64,000 nt of DNA from Elusimicrobiaceae bacterium (GCA_017961585.1 JAGCWX010000016.1:19483-83482); one strand, 5' to 3'. Positions 9,216-17,555 are shown, counted from the stretch's first letter. The notes: generated from the sequence alone by a model not told the origin. Program-made: numbers and translations.

Positions 9216-9740
9216 TCAGCAGGGGCTCCCGTCGTTATCACATGCATAACTGTCATCCAGATCGTGCAGTGCCTTGCATATCTTTAACCCTTCATCATAA
9301 TTGGTTGAACATCCTTTATTTACACTTCCATTGGCATAATGTTCAAAAAGAATCATTAAGTAATTCTCTGAACTTGCTTCCGAATTACTAATCATACTTC
9401 CCCAATAACCTCCCTCATTTGGCTCTGCGTATACGTCATAGACAAAGTTGTTTTTTGTGCATCTTGTCCCTGAACAATCCATCCCCCTCGTCAAGTCTAT
9501 ATCTAATGAGGCATCCGCATCTGGCCCTATAAAGGAATGGTATTCTTCTTGTGGGTATCCATTTTCCAATACCCAAGCATCTGTAGCCATCATGGCATTC
9601 TTTTGGAATAACACCACTTCCGCTAACTTGGATTTAAGTACTGCCTTCTGATATTGCGGCAACGCTACCGCCGCCAAAATACCGATAATCAACACAACCA
9701 CTAAGAGTTCTATTAGTGTGAATGCTTGTTTGTTGTCCAT
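9216..9740 (-). CDS. Type IV pilin-like protein (orphan PilE/pseudopilin)
   Basis: A 174-residue class III signal protein. The leader MDNKQA is followed by FTLIELLVVVLIIGIL, with Phe at mature position 1 and the conserved Glu at position 5, then the ALPQYQKAV helix typical of PilE. The residue before the cleavage site is Ala rather than the usual Gly. The globular part carries several cysteines (CSGTRC, and others near the C-terminus) likely to form disulfides. An AGGAG site precedes the ATG. No pilus assembly genes are nearby, and a second orphan pilin lies at 49005. The product could be a minor pilin, a competence pseudopilin or a secretion pseudopilin. Confidence 0.88.
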   Translation of the reverse strand: MDNKQAFTLIELLVVVLIIGILAAVALPQYQKAVLKSKLAEVVLFQKNAMMATDAWVLENGYPQEEYHSFIGPDADASLDIDLTRGMDCSGTRCTKNNFVYDVYAEPNEGGYWGSMISNSEASSENYLMILFEHYANGSVNKGCSTNYDEGLKICKALHDLDDSYACDNDGSPC

Positions 9741-9767
9741 TTTTGTCTCCTATTTTATGACTCAAAT

Positions 9768-10235
9768 TTAATTGGCTGGGGCCGCAGCGGCAGGAGTAGC
9801 GGTAGCCCGCGCCGGGAAAAGCTCCTGCGCCATTTTTTCCACCCGTTCGCGCGCCGTGTTGTAATCCTCGGCGGCTTGTAAAAATTGGGCGGTGGGGCGG
9901 TTGGTTTCCACGTTTTTAGCCATTTCCAATTCCAAAATAGCTTTTTTAAGCTGAAAATCTTCCAACGCTACCCATAATTTGATGTGATTGACCAAGCGGT
10001 CTTTCTCTTCGCCCACTACCACCGGGCAGGATTGCAATGCTTGATCCAAAACGCTTAGTTCCCGTTCGGCACCTTCGCGGTCCGTACGGGCAAAAATGGG
10101 GTTGCTTGTGTCCAATTCCGGCACGGAAACAGCGGCCGCACGCACGGTGGAATGTTCAGGCAGATACATATTGCCCACCATCATCCCGCCGGCAAACAAA
10201 AGCAACATAACCAATACGTAGAGGATATACTTCAT
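9768..10235 (-). CDS. Unknown protein with N-terminal membrane anchor
   Basis: Not recognised. The 155-residue product starts with a hydrophobic segment (about residues 3-22), probably an uncleaved anchor, followed by a helical, charged periplasmic region and an Ala/Pro/Thr-rich tail. A -10 box (TATAAT) ends 6 nt before the ATG and there is no Shine-Dalgarno, so the transcript is probably leaderless. It lies between yajQ and the pilin gene on the same strand, but the own promoter suggests separate control. Confidence 0.65.
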   Translation of the reverse strand: MKYILYVLVMLLLFAGGMMVGNMYLPEHSTVRAAAVSVPELDTSNPIFARTDREGAERELSVLDQALQSCPVVVGEEKDRLVNHIKLWVALEDFQLKKAILELEMAKNVETNRPTAQFLQAAEDYNTARERVEKMAQELFPARATATPAAAAPAN

Positions 10236-10241
10236 AGTTGC

Positions 10242-10247
10242 ATTATA
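10242..10247 (-). promoter_or_regulatory. -10 box of the anchored-protein gene (leaderless type)
   Basis: TATAAT on the minus strand ends 6 nt before the ATG at 10235, placing the expected transcription start at or next to the initiation codon. No convincing -35 hexamer is visible. Confidence 0.55.
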
Positions 10248-10256
10248 GCAAATAAA

Positions 10257-10751
10257 CTACCGGTAATTTGTAAACTGCAAATCCACCCCAAAATCGTGCC
10301 CTTTAAGCAGTGCGATGACGGCTTGCAGCTCGTCCTTGGATTTAGAGGACACGCGCAGTTGATCGCCCTGGATAGAGGCCGATACTTTCAGTTTAGCGTC
10401 CTTAATGGTTTTGGTGATTTCTTTGGCTTTATCGGCCGGGATACCTTGCTGAATTTTAACCGTTTGTTTGGCATTACCGCCTAACGCCGCCTCAATTTTT
10501 TGCGGCTGAAGGTTTTTTAGCGCAATGCCGCGCTTGGCCATACGGGTAAAAATAATATCGCGCAAGGTGTTTACCTTGTACTCATCCGACGAGGCCAACT
10601 TCAGCTCGCTTTCTTTTTGCAACAGCTCAATAGAGGAATTGGTCCCCTTAAAATCATAGCGGTTGGTAATTTCTTTATTCGCGGCGGATACGGCCTCGCT
10701 AATTACGTTCAAATCCACCTTGGAAACAACGTCAAAACTAAAATCTGCCAT
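10257..10751 (-). CDS. yajQ: YajQ family nucleotide-binding protein
   Basis: A full-length (164 aa) YajQ/UPF0234 protein: FSFDVVSKVDLNVISEAV at the N-terminus, NRYDFKGTNSSIEL, and the terminal HDFGVDLQFTNYR. The family folds as two ferredoxin-like domains, and the Xanthomonas member binds cyclic di-GMP; other members bind nucleotides or RNA. A receiver-GGDEF protein is encoded elsewhere in this window, so a c-di-GMP link is possible but not shown. AGGAGGT lies upstream of the ATG. Confidence 0.93.
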   Translation of the reverse strand: MADFSFDVVSKVDLNVISEAVSAANKEITNRYDFKGTNSSIELLQKESELKLASSDEYKVNTLRDIIFTRMAKRGIALKNLQPQKIEAALGGNAKQTVKIQQGIPADKAKEITKTIKDAKLKVSASIQGDQLRVSSKSKDELQAVIALLKGHDFGVDLQFTNYR

Positions 10752-10854
10752 TTTTTTACCTCCTAAATGTCTATTTTCCTACATTATACTTTTTTTGTAC
10801 AATGGTTTTAAGGTGGGCACAACGCCCGCTAATTTAAAGGAGGAAGTACGTATC

Positions 10855-10887
10855 GTGCTGACGGGGAAACCCGTATACTTACTATGA
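10855..10887 (+). CDS. Possible 10-codon leader peptide coupled to the transporter gene
   Basis: A strong AAAGGAGG (10836-10843) lies 41 nt before the transporter ATG, too far to serve it. It is placed 11 nt before a GTG that opens a reading frame of ten codons ending in TGA. That TGA overlaps the transporter start as ATGA. This geometry suggests a translated leader that delivers ribosomes to the downstream gene. The peptide (VLTGKPVYLL) resembles nothing known to me. Confidence 0.4.
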   Translation: MLTGKPVYLL

Positions 10888-12182
10888 ACATCAAAATTCG
10901 CTTAACTGTGATGAACTTCCTGGAATTTGCCGTATGGGGTGCTTATTTAACCTCTATGGGCATCTTCCTGGCCGGGGCCGGATTTGCCGACAAAATCGGC
11001 TGGTTTTATGCCACGCAGGGGTTTGTGTCCTTGTTTATGCCCGCCGTGATGGGCATTGTGGCGGACCGCTGGATCCCCGCCCAAAAAATGCTGGGGCTGT
11101 GCCACTTGTTAGCGGCCGCTTTTATTGCAGGGGCGGCGTGGTTTGGCTCGCAAGCGCATATTAGCTTTGCCAGTTTGTTTACCTGCTACACGTTAAGTGT
11201 GGCTTTTTATATGCCCACGCTAGCGCTTTCCAACTCGGTAGCGTACACGGCGTTGCGCCAACAAAATTTTGATACGGTTAAGGCATTTCCCCCCATCCGC
11301 GTGTTCGGAACGGTAGGTTTTATTATCGCAATGTGGACAACCAACTTTGCCCACTTTGCCGGTTCTTACACACAATGGTATTTCTCGGCCGTGCTGGGCA
11401 TTATTTTAGGCGTGTATTGCTTCACCTTGCCCAACTGCCCCGTAAGCACCGAAAAAGCCAAAACCTTGGGCGAAGCCCTGGGGCTGAAAGCGTTTGCTTT
11501 GTTTAAAGAGAAGAAAATGGCCACGTTCTTTATCTTCTCCATGCTGTTGGGGATGTCCTTGCAGATTACCAACGGGTTTGCCGGGCCGTTTATCACCGGG
11601 TTTAACTCCCTGGCCGGATATACCGGTTCTTGGGGGGCCAACAACGCAACGGCGTTGATTTCGCTCTCGCAAATTTCGGAAACGTTGTGTATTTTGCTCA
11701 TTCCGTTCTTCTTAAAACGCTATGGTATTAAGAAAGTAATGCTCATTAGTATGTTGGCGTGGGTATGCCGCTTTGGATTGTTAGGTTTGGGCAACCCGGC
11801 CACCGCTTTTGGGGTCTTATTACTGATTGCGTCCATGATCATCTATGGCGTGGCGTTTGACTTCTTCAACATTTCCGGTTCTTTGTATGTAGACCAGGAA
11901 ACCGACCCGTCCATCCGCTCATCGGCGCAGGGGGTGTTTATGCTGATGACTAACGGTTTTGGGGCGGCCATCGGCTCGCTGGCGGCACAAAAAGTAATTA
12001 ACTGCCTGGTGAATGTACACTTGGACCCCACCCAAATGATTAACGGCGTGTACCCGCCGGCCTTGTCCAAACTGATTATGAACGGATGGAGTGAGGCCTG
12101 GTTTGTGTTTGCGGGGTTCTCGCTGGTGGTAGCGGTATTGTTTGCATGGCTGTTTAAATACGAACATACCCCGGAACATTAA
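10884..12182 (+). CDS. MFS transporter of the nucleoside:H+ symporter type
   Basis: A polytopic protein of 432 residues with about 12 hydrophobic segments. The N-terminus (LTVMNFLEFAVWGAYLTSMG) matches the NupG/XapB nucleoside:H+ symporter group, in which the LxxMxFLxFxxWG pattern is typical. Residues FDTVKAFPPIRVFGTVGF also fit. It probably imports nucleosides or related compounds through the inner membrane; a nucleoside phosphorylase is encoded at 48180. No ribosome site lies directly upstream: translation is probably coupled to the short leader at 10855. Confidence 0.82.
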   Translation: MNIKIRLTVMNFLEFAVWGAYLTSMGIFLAGAGFADKIGWFYATQGFVSLFMPAVMGIVADRWIPAQKMLGLCHLLAAAFIAGAAWFGSQAHISFASLFTCYTLSVAFYMPTLALSNSVAYTALRQQNFDTVKAFPPIRVFGTVGFIIAMWTTNFAHFAGSYTQWYFSAVLGIILGVYCFTLPNCPVSTEKAKTLGEALGLKAFALFKEKKMATFFIFSMLLGMSLQITNGFAGPFITGFNSLAGYTGSWGANNATALISLSQISETLCILLIPFFLKRYGIKKVMLISMLAWVCRFGLLGLGNPATAFGVLLLIASMIIYGVAFDFFNISGSLYVDQETDPSIRSSAQGVFMLMTNGFGAAIGSLAAQKVINCLVNVHLDPTQMINGVYPPALSKLIMNGWSEAWFVFAGFSLVVAVLFAWLFKYEHTPEH

Positions 12183-12196
12183 AATTGAATGAATCT

Positions 12197-12232
12197 AAAA
12201 AGAGGAGGCCGTTTAAAGACCTCCTCTTTTTT
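12197..12232. terminator. Bidirectional intrinsic terminator
   Basis: A 12-bp stem: AAAAAGAGGAGG (12197-12208) pairs with CCTCCTCTTTTT (12220-12231). T-tracts occur in both orientations and it sits between convergent genes, so it serves both. Confidence 0.92.
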
Positions 12233-12246
12233 ATCAATAAATTGAT

Positions 12247-12603
12247 TTATTTTAGCCGTTCCATGGCGGTTAGCAGGTCGTCGGTATCAAAGGGTTTATA
12301 AAGCACTCCGTCCGCACCCAGGCGCTGGGCCTCGGCCAAGATCGTTTCCTGGCGCATGCCGGTTACCAAAAGCACTTTGAGTTTGGGCGAAATACGTTTT
12401 AATTTGGCCAGCATATCCAGCCCGTTTTCATTGGGAAAGAAAACATCTAACAATACTAGCTCCGCCTTGCTTTTTTCCAAGAGGGAAAACAGCTCTTTAG
12501 AGCCACCGGCCTCCAACACTACTTGGTAGCCGGAAGATTCCAATACGTTTTTGAGGGCGGAACGCAAAATGACAGAATCGTCCACCAATGCAATTTTAAC
12601 CAT
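12247..12603 (-). CDS. Stand-alone response regulator receiver domain (CheY-like)
   Basis: A single receiver domain of 118 residues. The acidic pocket is DD at residues 8-9, the phosphorylation site is Asp53 (LLDVFFP), and the switch residues lie in VTGMR and YKPFD (Lys near 103). There is no output domain, so it acts through protein contact or phosphate relay. It follows the phosphohexomutase gene by 2 nt on the same strand and must be co-transcribed; no histidine kinase is in the window. Confidence 0.88.
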   Translation of the reverse strand: MVKIALVDDSVILRSALKNVLESSGYQVVLEAGGSKELFSLLEKSKAELVLLDVFFPNENGLDMLAKLKRISPKLKVLLVTGMRQETILAEAQRLGADGVLYKPFDTDDLLTAMERLK

Positions 12604-12605
12604 AA

Positions 12606-14012
12606 TTATTTTAAATTCACTCCTGCAGCTTTGGCCCCAAGATCTAACAAGGCCAGGGTTTCTTTTTTAGAGGCACTTTCCGCATAGATGCGCAACACGG
12701 GTTCGGTGCCGGAAGGACGAATGAGGACCCAGTCGTCATTGTCCAAAATCACTTTAAGCCCGTCTTGCGTATTGAGCTCGGCCACTTTGTGGGTGCCTAT
12801 TTTTTTAGGCATTTTTTTGCGTAATTTTTCGGTAAAGGCCGCTTTATCAAGCGGTTTGGATAAAGCAAAATCTTTACGCAAATAAACGGAAGCTCCATAT
12901 TCCGAAGCAATATCGGCGCACAACTGGCTGGCTTTTTTGCCCGTATCCACCATCACAGCCAGGAACGCCAACGCTACCAGTAAACCGTCCCGGTCCGAAG
13001 TGCCCCCCTTCCAGGCAAACCCGCCCGATTCTTCCACGCCAAAGGCCACATCGTCCAGGTTCATCCGTTCGGCTACGTGTTTAAAGCCCACGCTAACTTC
13101 TTCAAAACGCATTTGATACGCCCGGGCAATCCGTTTGAGCAAAAAGCCCATGGAAACGGTCTGCACAATGTTGCCGGTAAGTTTTTTGCGCTTGATAAAA
13201 TAATCGCACAATACAGCCGCTATCACGCACGGAGTTAAATAGGTCCCTTTTTCATCCACCAGGCCCACACGGTCCCCATCGCCGTCAAAGGCAATACCCA
13301 GGGCGGCCTTCTTTTCTACTACCGTTTTTTTGAGTTCGGCTAAATTTTTCTCTACCGGTTCGGGCTGGACGTTGCCAAAATCGGGGGTATGTGTATCATG
13401 CAAAGCAATGACTTGGCGAGTAGGCAGAAATTTTTCCACGTATCCGGCTACAGCCCCATGCATGTAGTCCACTACTACTTTGCCTTTAAAATTTTTAAGT
13501 TTTTTAGTGTTTACGTGAGCAGAAATATACTTAAAATAGAGATCCGTCAAATCTTTTTCTTCCGCCTTTTGACCGTACAATTTTAAGACGGAATTTTGGC
13601 CGATAAGGGCTTCAATGTCTTTGGTCATACGGGCCGGGGCTGAACGACCGGCTACTTTAATTTTAATCCCATTAAAATGAGCCGGATTGTGGCTGGCCGT
13701 TACCACAATAGCCATCCAGCATTTGTTAATACTTAAGCAGGAAGCTACCGGGGTAGAAATGGGCCGGTCGGACAAAATGACATCAATCTTATTGGAACGG
13801 AAAATAGCAGCAATATCGGCGGCAAAGCGGTCGGACATAAAACGGCGATCGTACCCTACAAAAATTTTAGGCATTTTCCCATTTTCCAGCACGGGAGCAT
13901 TACCGTTAATATAGTCCGCCATAGCTTGTGCGAGCAAATAGACATTCTCAAAGGTAAAATCCCACGCAATGATCCCGCGCCAGCCGTCGGTTCCAAATTT
14001 AATATCTGCCAT
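12606..14012 (-). CDS. Phosphoglucomutase/phosphomannomutase family protein
   Basis: An alpha-D-phosphohexomutase of 468 residues that moves phosphate between C1 and C6 of a hexose phosphate. It has the phosphoserine loop VTASHNPAHFNGIK, the metal loop DGDGDR, the sugar loop GVEESGGFAWKGG and the phosphate-binding RPSGTEPVLRIY. The full-length four-domain architecture is intact. It is distinct from glmM at 34032, and sugar specificity (glucose or mannose) cannot be told. AAGGAG precedes the ATG. Confidence 0.92.
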   Translation of the reverse strand: MADIKFGTDGWRGIIAWDFTFENVYLLAQAMADYINGNAPVLENGKMPKIFVGYDRRFMSDRFAADIAAIFRSNKIDVILSDRPISTPVASCLSINKCWMAIVVTASHNPAHFNGIKIKVAGRSAPARMTKDIEALIGQNSVLKLYGQKAEEKDLTDLYFKYISAHVNTKKLKNFKGKVVVDYMHGAVAGYVEKFLPTRQVIALHDTHTPDFGNVQPEPVEKNLAELKKTVVEKKAALGIAFDGDGDRVGLVDEKGTYLTPCVIAAVLCDYFIKRKKLTGNIVQTVSMGFLLKRIARAYQMRFEEVSVGFKHVAERMNLDDVAFGVEESGGFAWKGGTSDRDGLLVALAFLAVMVDTGKKASQLCADIASEYGASVYLRKDFALSKPLDKAAFTEKLRKKMPKKIGTHKVAELNTQDGLKVILDNDDWVLIRPSGTEPVLRIYAESASKKETLALLDLGAKAAGVNLK

Positions 14013-14064
14013 AATTTCTCCTTATAATAAATCCAATCCAATTTCTGTATAGTAAAGGGTAAAG

Positions 14065-14405
14065 TGGAGGTGGGGGGATTCGCACCCCCGTCCGAACATC
14101 CTCTCCCATCAGGCCCTACAAGTTTATCCTTGCTAGTTACTACCGGCTAAGCGCAAGGAAGCACGCCGATAGTTTGGTTCGTTTGTCTTATCCAGCCCGG
14201 ACGAACCGCGCCAAAGCTGTAGCATCCCGTGAGTTTGACCGCCGTTCTTTCCCGCGCGGGAAACAGGAAAGAGGCAGTGGACTAAGCGTTAGCCCAAGCG
14301 ACTTGATTGTCGTTAGTTATTTTTTTGGCTCTATTTTAGCTGGCCTAGCCAACCAGCACTTGCTCCCGAAAGGCAACAGATACCCGTCAAATCTATTACA
14401 CCCCC
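14065..14405 (-). ncRNA. ssrA: Transfer-messenger RNA (tmRNA)
   Basis: The tRNA-like ends pair: GGGGGTG at the 5' end (14405-14399) with CACCTCC near the 3' end, followed by the discriminator A; CCA is not encoded. The 3' portion contains a T-arm with loop TGCGAAT. The tag frame reads on the minus strand from 14317 to the TAG at 14282-14284 and encodes TNDNQVAWANA, giving (A)TNDNQVAWANA with the charged Ala. The AND-type beginning is standard, but the end ANA is unusual. Length is about 341 nt. tmRNA rescues stalled ribosomes with SmpB. Confidence 0.93.
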
Positions 14406-14493
14406 GAAATACAGAAATTGTCAAAGAACTGCAAAATCTAAGCATTATATTGTATCATTTTCTTATAACAATTTTGCAAGGAAAAGGCAACCT

Positions 14494-14904
14494 ATGTATA
14501 CCTCTACCAAACCTACCATTTATTTGATTGACGGCCTAAACCTGGTGCGCAGTTTCCTCTACGAATTTGCTCGCAGCGAGGAAGATGTCACCGCCGATTT
14601 TTTGGATTTCTTGGAAGAAATGTCTTGCGACCCGCGCTACAGCATGCATTCTTACGAAGTGATTTTTGACGGCACTTTTCGCCCGGTGGGGCCGCTGTAC
14701 CGCGCCGGGGTGCATATTTCCTTTGCCGAAGAAAACTCCGCCGACCAAGTCATTTACGAACAAGCCAGCTATTTGGCGCAAACCAATCAGCGTGTGATTG
14801 CCGTAACCGACGACCGCGCCCTGCAAGAAGACTTAAAAGCCCTAGGTGTTAAAACCCAATTCTGCCGGAAATTCTACAACAGTTTTAAGCCCAGCGAAAA
14901 ATAA
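14494..14904 (+). CDS. YacP-like NYN-domain ribonuclease
   Basis: A 136-residue PIN/NYN-fold protein related to Bacillus YacP/Rae1, a ribosome-associated endoribonuclease. It shows the first acidic motif IYLIDGLNLVR (Asp near residue 13), a second acidic site near VIFDG, SADQVIYEQAS and VTDDRALQEDLKALG. The order of acidic residues fits a metal-dependent nuclease. AAGGAAAAGG precedes the ATG. Its place next to tmRNA is suggestive, since both act in ribosome rescue or mRNA turnover, but the genes are divergent. Confidence 0.78.
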   Translation: MYTSTKPTIYLIDGLNLVRSFLYEFARSEEDVTADFLDFLEEMSCDPRYSMHSYEVIFDGTFRPVGPLYRAGVHISFAEENSADQVIYEQASYLAQTNQRVIAVTDDRALQEDLKALGVKTQFCRKFYNSFKPSEK

Positions 14905-14933
14905 ATTTTTTGCGTACCATTTCCCTTTTTTGT

Positions 14934-14939
14934 TATAAT
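14934..14939 (+). promoter_or_regulatory. -10 box for tRNA-Leu
   Basis: A consensus TATAAT lies 12 nt before the mature tRNA 5' end, with a weak -35 (TTGCGT, 14910-14915) at 18-nt spacing. Confidence 0.65.
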
Positions 14940-14951
14940 ATTTTTGTAAGA

Positions 14952-15034
14952 GGGCTGGTGGCGGAATGGCAGACGCGACAGACTTAAAATCTGTTGGCCG
15001 CAAGGCCGTGGGGGTTCAAGTCCCCCCCTGCCCA
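14952..15034 (+). tRNA. tRNA-Leu (UAA)
   Basis: A type II tRNA with a long variable arm. The anticodon stem ACAGA/TCTGT encloses CTTAAAA, so the anticodon is TAA (Leu). The T-arm is GGGGG-TTCAAGT-CCCCC. Acceptor strands GGGCTGG and CCTGCCC pair except for a U-U opposition at the fifth position. CCA is not encoded. Confidence 0.96.
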
Positions 15035-15078
15035 CTTCACAGGGCCTGCCGCAAACTAATCCCACCAGTAGTAAAATC

Positions 15079-15747
15079 ATGATTAAAGATATTTTGCGTA
15101 CACTTACTAAATCCGTTAATTGGATTGGAACGGTTTTACCGTTGGGGCTTAAATTTTGCGCAGCTGGGATGCTCGTAGCTGCTATTTTGTTTGCCATTGG
15201 CTGGCCGAAGACCGCTGTTTTGTTCATGTTAATAGGCACCTTCTGCGCCTATTTCTTCCGCGATCCAAACCGCCACGTGCAATTTGCCGATGACGAAGTG
15301 GCCTGCCCGGCCGACGGGACGGTGCTATCCATCAAAACAGAGGAAGACCCCAACTCCGTCGTCGTGCGGATTTTTCTCTCTATTTTTGATATTCACGTGC
15401 AACGCTCTACTATTAGCGGAAAAACCGGGGATATTTTTTATAACAAAGGCACCTTCTTGTTTGCCGATAATCCCGCCGCCGTAAAGAACGAGCGCAACCT
15501 GATCCAGCTTTTCAAAGATGGCGACCCAACCAAATTTGCCCACGTGGAGCAAATCACCGGGGCTATTGCCCGGCGTATTGAATGCTGGGTCCACTCCAAC
15601 GAACCTATTAAACAAGACCGCCGCCTCGGGCTGGTGCGTTTTGGTTCGCAAGTGGCGGTTTATTTGCCCAAAGACAAAGTGCGCGTGATCGTAAAAGAAG
15701 GGCAAAAAGTGCAAGGCGGTATTACCGTCCTCGCGCTGTGGAAATAG
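15079..15747 (+). CDS. psd: Phosphatidylserine decarboxylase proenzyme (short type)
   Basis: Makes phosphatidylethanolamine from phosphatidylserine in the inner membrane. The 222-residue protein has an N-terminal hydrophobic hairpin (about 22-58), then FFRDPNRH, SIFDIHVQRS and the autocleavage motif RFGSQVAVYLP. Cleavage between Gly189 and Ser190 would create the pyruvoyl group on the small subunit. It is followed 11 nt later by pssA, the preceding step of the pathway, so the two form a PE operon. No clear ribosome site precedes the ATG; the transcript may be shared with the tRNA upstream. Confidence 0.93.
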   Translation: MIKDILRTLTKSVNWIGTVLPLGLKFCAAGMLVAAILFAIGWPKTAVLFMLIGTFCAYFFRDPNRHVQFADDEVACPADGTVLSIKTEEDPNSVVVRIFLSIFDIHVQRSTISGKTGDIFYNKGTFLFADNPAAVKNERNLIQLFKDGDPTKFAHVEQITGAIARRIECWVHSNEPIKQDRRLGLVRFGSQVAVYLPKDKVRVIVKEGQKVQGGITVLALWK

Positions 15748-15758
15748 GAGTAAACCCT

Positions 15759-16532
15759 ATGGAAAACGAACCGAAAGAAACTACCAAACTGGCTATTGCG
15801 GCCCCTTCTTTATTCACGCTAGGGAATTTGGCGTGCGGATTTTTCTCCATTCTAGCTGCTACCAAGGGCAATTTTGCTCACGCCGGATGGCTGATTTTAA
15901 TTGCCGCCGTATTTGATATGTTTGACGGACGTGTAGCCCGCTTGTTAGGGGTGGAAAGCGAATTTGGCATTGAAATGGATTCATTGGCAGATGCAATTTC
16001 GTTCTGCGCCGCGCCTGCATTTTTGATGTATTTTATGGTATTAAGCACGCAACCCACGTGGGGCGCCCCCATTGCCTGTGTATATACGTGTTTTGGGGTG
16101 CTGCGCCTGGCCAAATTTAATACCATGGCCCGTGCAGGGGAAGGATCCAAAAAATACTTTTGCGGGCTCCCTGTCCCGGCACCGGCTGCCCTTTTGGCAT
16201 CCTTTGCAATTTCGTACTCCATTATGCAAGGAACCGGGAACGGACACAACATCCCGCTGGTAGAAACCTACATCACCCACCTGTACAACTTTGTATGGTT
16301 TATGATGTTGGTGTTGGCCCTGCTTATGGTATCCAACGTACCCTACGCTGCTTTTAAAGCCAAACGGGAAAAGAAATTTACTCCGTGGTTTTTGCTTTTA
16401 GTGGTATTTTTGGTAGTAATGCTCATCAAATTCCCGCAGAACGTGGTGCTGGTGGTATTTTCGCTCTACATTTTGTTTGGGCTTTTGGCCGTATTATACC
16501 GTGCCTTCCGCGGCATTAAGATAGAAAAGTAA
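15759..16532 (+). CDS. pssA: CDP-diacylglycerol--serine O-phosphatidyltransferase
   Basis: Condenses CDP-diacylglycerol with serine to phosphatidylserine, the substrate of the upstream Psd. The CDP-alcohol phosphotransferase signature DG(x)2AR(x)8G(x)3D(x)3D begins at FDGRVARLL and ends at MDSLADAISF. About eight hydrophobic helices are visible over 257 residues. An ATG at 15738 overlaps psd, but the GGAG at 15747-15750 serves the ATG at 15759, where homology begins. Confidence 0.95.
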   Translation: MENEPKETTKLAIAAPSLFTLGNLACGFFSILAATKGNFAHAGWLILIAAVFDMFDGRVARLLGVESEFGIEMDSLADAISFCAAPAFLMYFMVLSTQPTWGAPIACVYTCFGVLRLAKFNTMARAGEGSKKYFCGLPVPAPAALLASFAISYSIMQGTGNGHNIPLVETYITHLYNFVWFMMLVLALLMVSNVPYAAFKAKREKKFTPWFLLLVVFLVVMLIKFPQNVVLVVFSLYILFGLLAVLYRAFRGIKIEK

Positions 16533-16549
16533 TAATAATTTGTATGAAG

Positions 16550-16576
16550 AAATCCCCGCCCTGTGCGGGGATTTTT
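16550..16576 (+). terminator. Intrinsic terminator of psd-pssA
   Basis: AAATCCCCGC (16550-16559) pairs with GCGGGGATTT (16565-16574), with a five-base loop and a T-tract. Confidence 0.9.
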
Positions 16577-16585
16577 ATTGCACTA

Positions 16586-16614
16586 AAAAACCCCTGCCAT
16601 AAGCAGGGGTTTTT
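16586..16614 (-). terminator. Intrinsic terminator of rplM-rpsI
   Basis: AAAAACCCCTGC (16586-16597) pairs with GCAGGGGTTTTT (16603-16614) around CATAA. T-tracts occur on both strands; placed just past the rpsI stop. Confidence 0.88.
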
Positions 16615-16635
16615 GCAAACGGATAATACGTCCAA

Positions 16636-17028
16636 TTAACGTTTGGAGAATTGGAAGCGTTTGCGCGCACCCGGTTGGCCCGGTTTTTTCCGTTCCACCA
16701 TGCGGGGATCGCGCGTTAAATAGCCGGCTTTTTTGACGGCTTTTTTCAAGTCTTCGCCCAATTCAGCAATGGAGCGAGCAATAGCGTGGCGCAACGCACC
16801 GGCTTGGCTGGATACACCGCCGCCGACTACTTTGGCGTTAACGTCGTAGGTTTTATCAAGCCCGGTTACGGCCAAAGGCGCTTTTACAGCGGCTTTGCAG
16901 CGGGCATGATTACCAAAATACTCATCTAAAGACTTGGTGTTGACGGTGATGTTCCCTTTGCCTTTTAAAAGTTCAACTTGGGCAACGGAGGTTTTGCGTC
17001 TTCCGGTTTTTAAATCTTTCGTGTTCAT
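16636..17028 (-). CDS. rpsI: 30S ribosomal protein S9
   Basis: A full-length (130 aa) S9: GRRKTSVAQVELLKGKG near the N-terminus, GGGVSSQAGALRHAIARS in the middle and the universal tail ending KRFQFSKR, whose C-terminal residues reach the P-site tRNA. It follows rplM by 12 nt, the classical L13-S9 pair. Confidence 0.98.
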   Translation of the reverse strand: MNTKDLKTGRRKTSVAQVELLKGKGNITVNTKSLDEYFGNHARCKAAVKAPLAVTGLDKTYDVNAKVVGGGVSSQAGALRHAIARSIAELGEDLKKAVKKAGYLTRDPRMVERKKPGQPGARKRFQFSKR

Positions 17029-17040
17029 GGTTGATTCCTC

Positions 17041-17466
17041 TTATTTGCCAAAACGTTGCGTAAAGTCGTGCGCTTCGCCGGCAAACAAGCGTAAGCGTTT
17101 CATGCGCGGGGCACGCAGTTTGTTTTCATCCAACATGCGTTTTACCGCTAATTCCAATACGCGGGTCGGGTTGTTTTCTAACACGCGTTTGACCGGGGTT
17201 TCTTTACCACCTTTGGCATAGCCGGAGTGGGAGAAATACACTTTTTGTTCCAATTTTTTGCCGGTCAATTTTACTTTGGCGGCATTGGTAACGACTACAA
17301 AATCCCCACAGTCCATATTGGGCGTATAGGTTTTTTTGTGTTTACCCATTAGAAGAACGGCAATTTTGCTGGCCAATCTTCCCAGGGTTTGGCCGTTGGC
17401 ATCCAAGTGGTGCCATTGGCGGCTGGTTTCTACTTCCTTGACGGAAGGTAAGAATGTTTTCGTCAT
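17041..17466 (-). CDS. rplM: 50S ribosomal protein L13
   Basis: A full-length (141 aa) L13 with WHHLDANGQTLGRLAS, LMGKHKKTYTPNMDCGDFVVV and the KRLRLFAGEAHDF ending. It is an early assembly protein of the 50S subunit. First gene of the rplM-rpsI operon; an AAAGGT lies some 16 nt upstream of the ATG, a weak ribosome site. Confidence 0.98.
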   Translation of the reverse strand: MTKTFLPSVKEVETSRQWHHLDANGQTLGRLASKIAVLLMGKHKKTYTPNMDCGDFVVVTNAAKVKLTGKKLEQKVYFSHSGYAKGGKETPVKRVLENNPTRVLELAVKRMLDENKLRAPRMKRLRLFAGEAHDFTQRFGK

Positions 17467-17555
17467 AAGTTCTTGTTTTTACCTTTTGTAATTAGTCACG
17501 CGGAGTGGTGGCCGCGTGTATAATGACTCGTGGTGTGTATATATTATATAAAAAT

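Noticed and set aside
10663..10887. The long version (74 codons) of the leader frame
   Set aside because: Its ATG lies antisense within yajQ before the promoter region; only the short GTG-started part has a ribosome site.
14174..14527. A 117-codon plus-strand frame
   Set aside because: It overlaps tmRNA in antisense and runs into the YacP-like gene in another frame.
14874..15239. A 121-codon minus-strand frame
   Set aside because: It crosses tRNA-Leu and the psd start in antisense; no ribosome site or domain.
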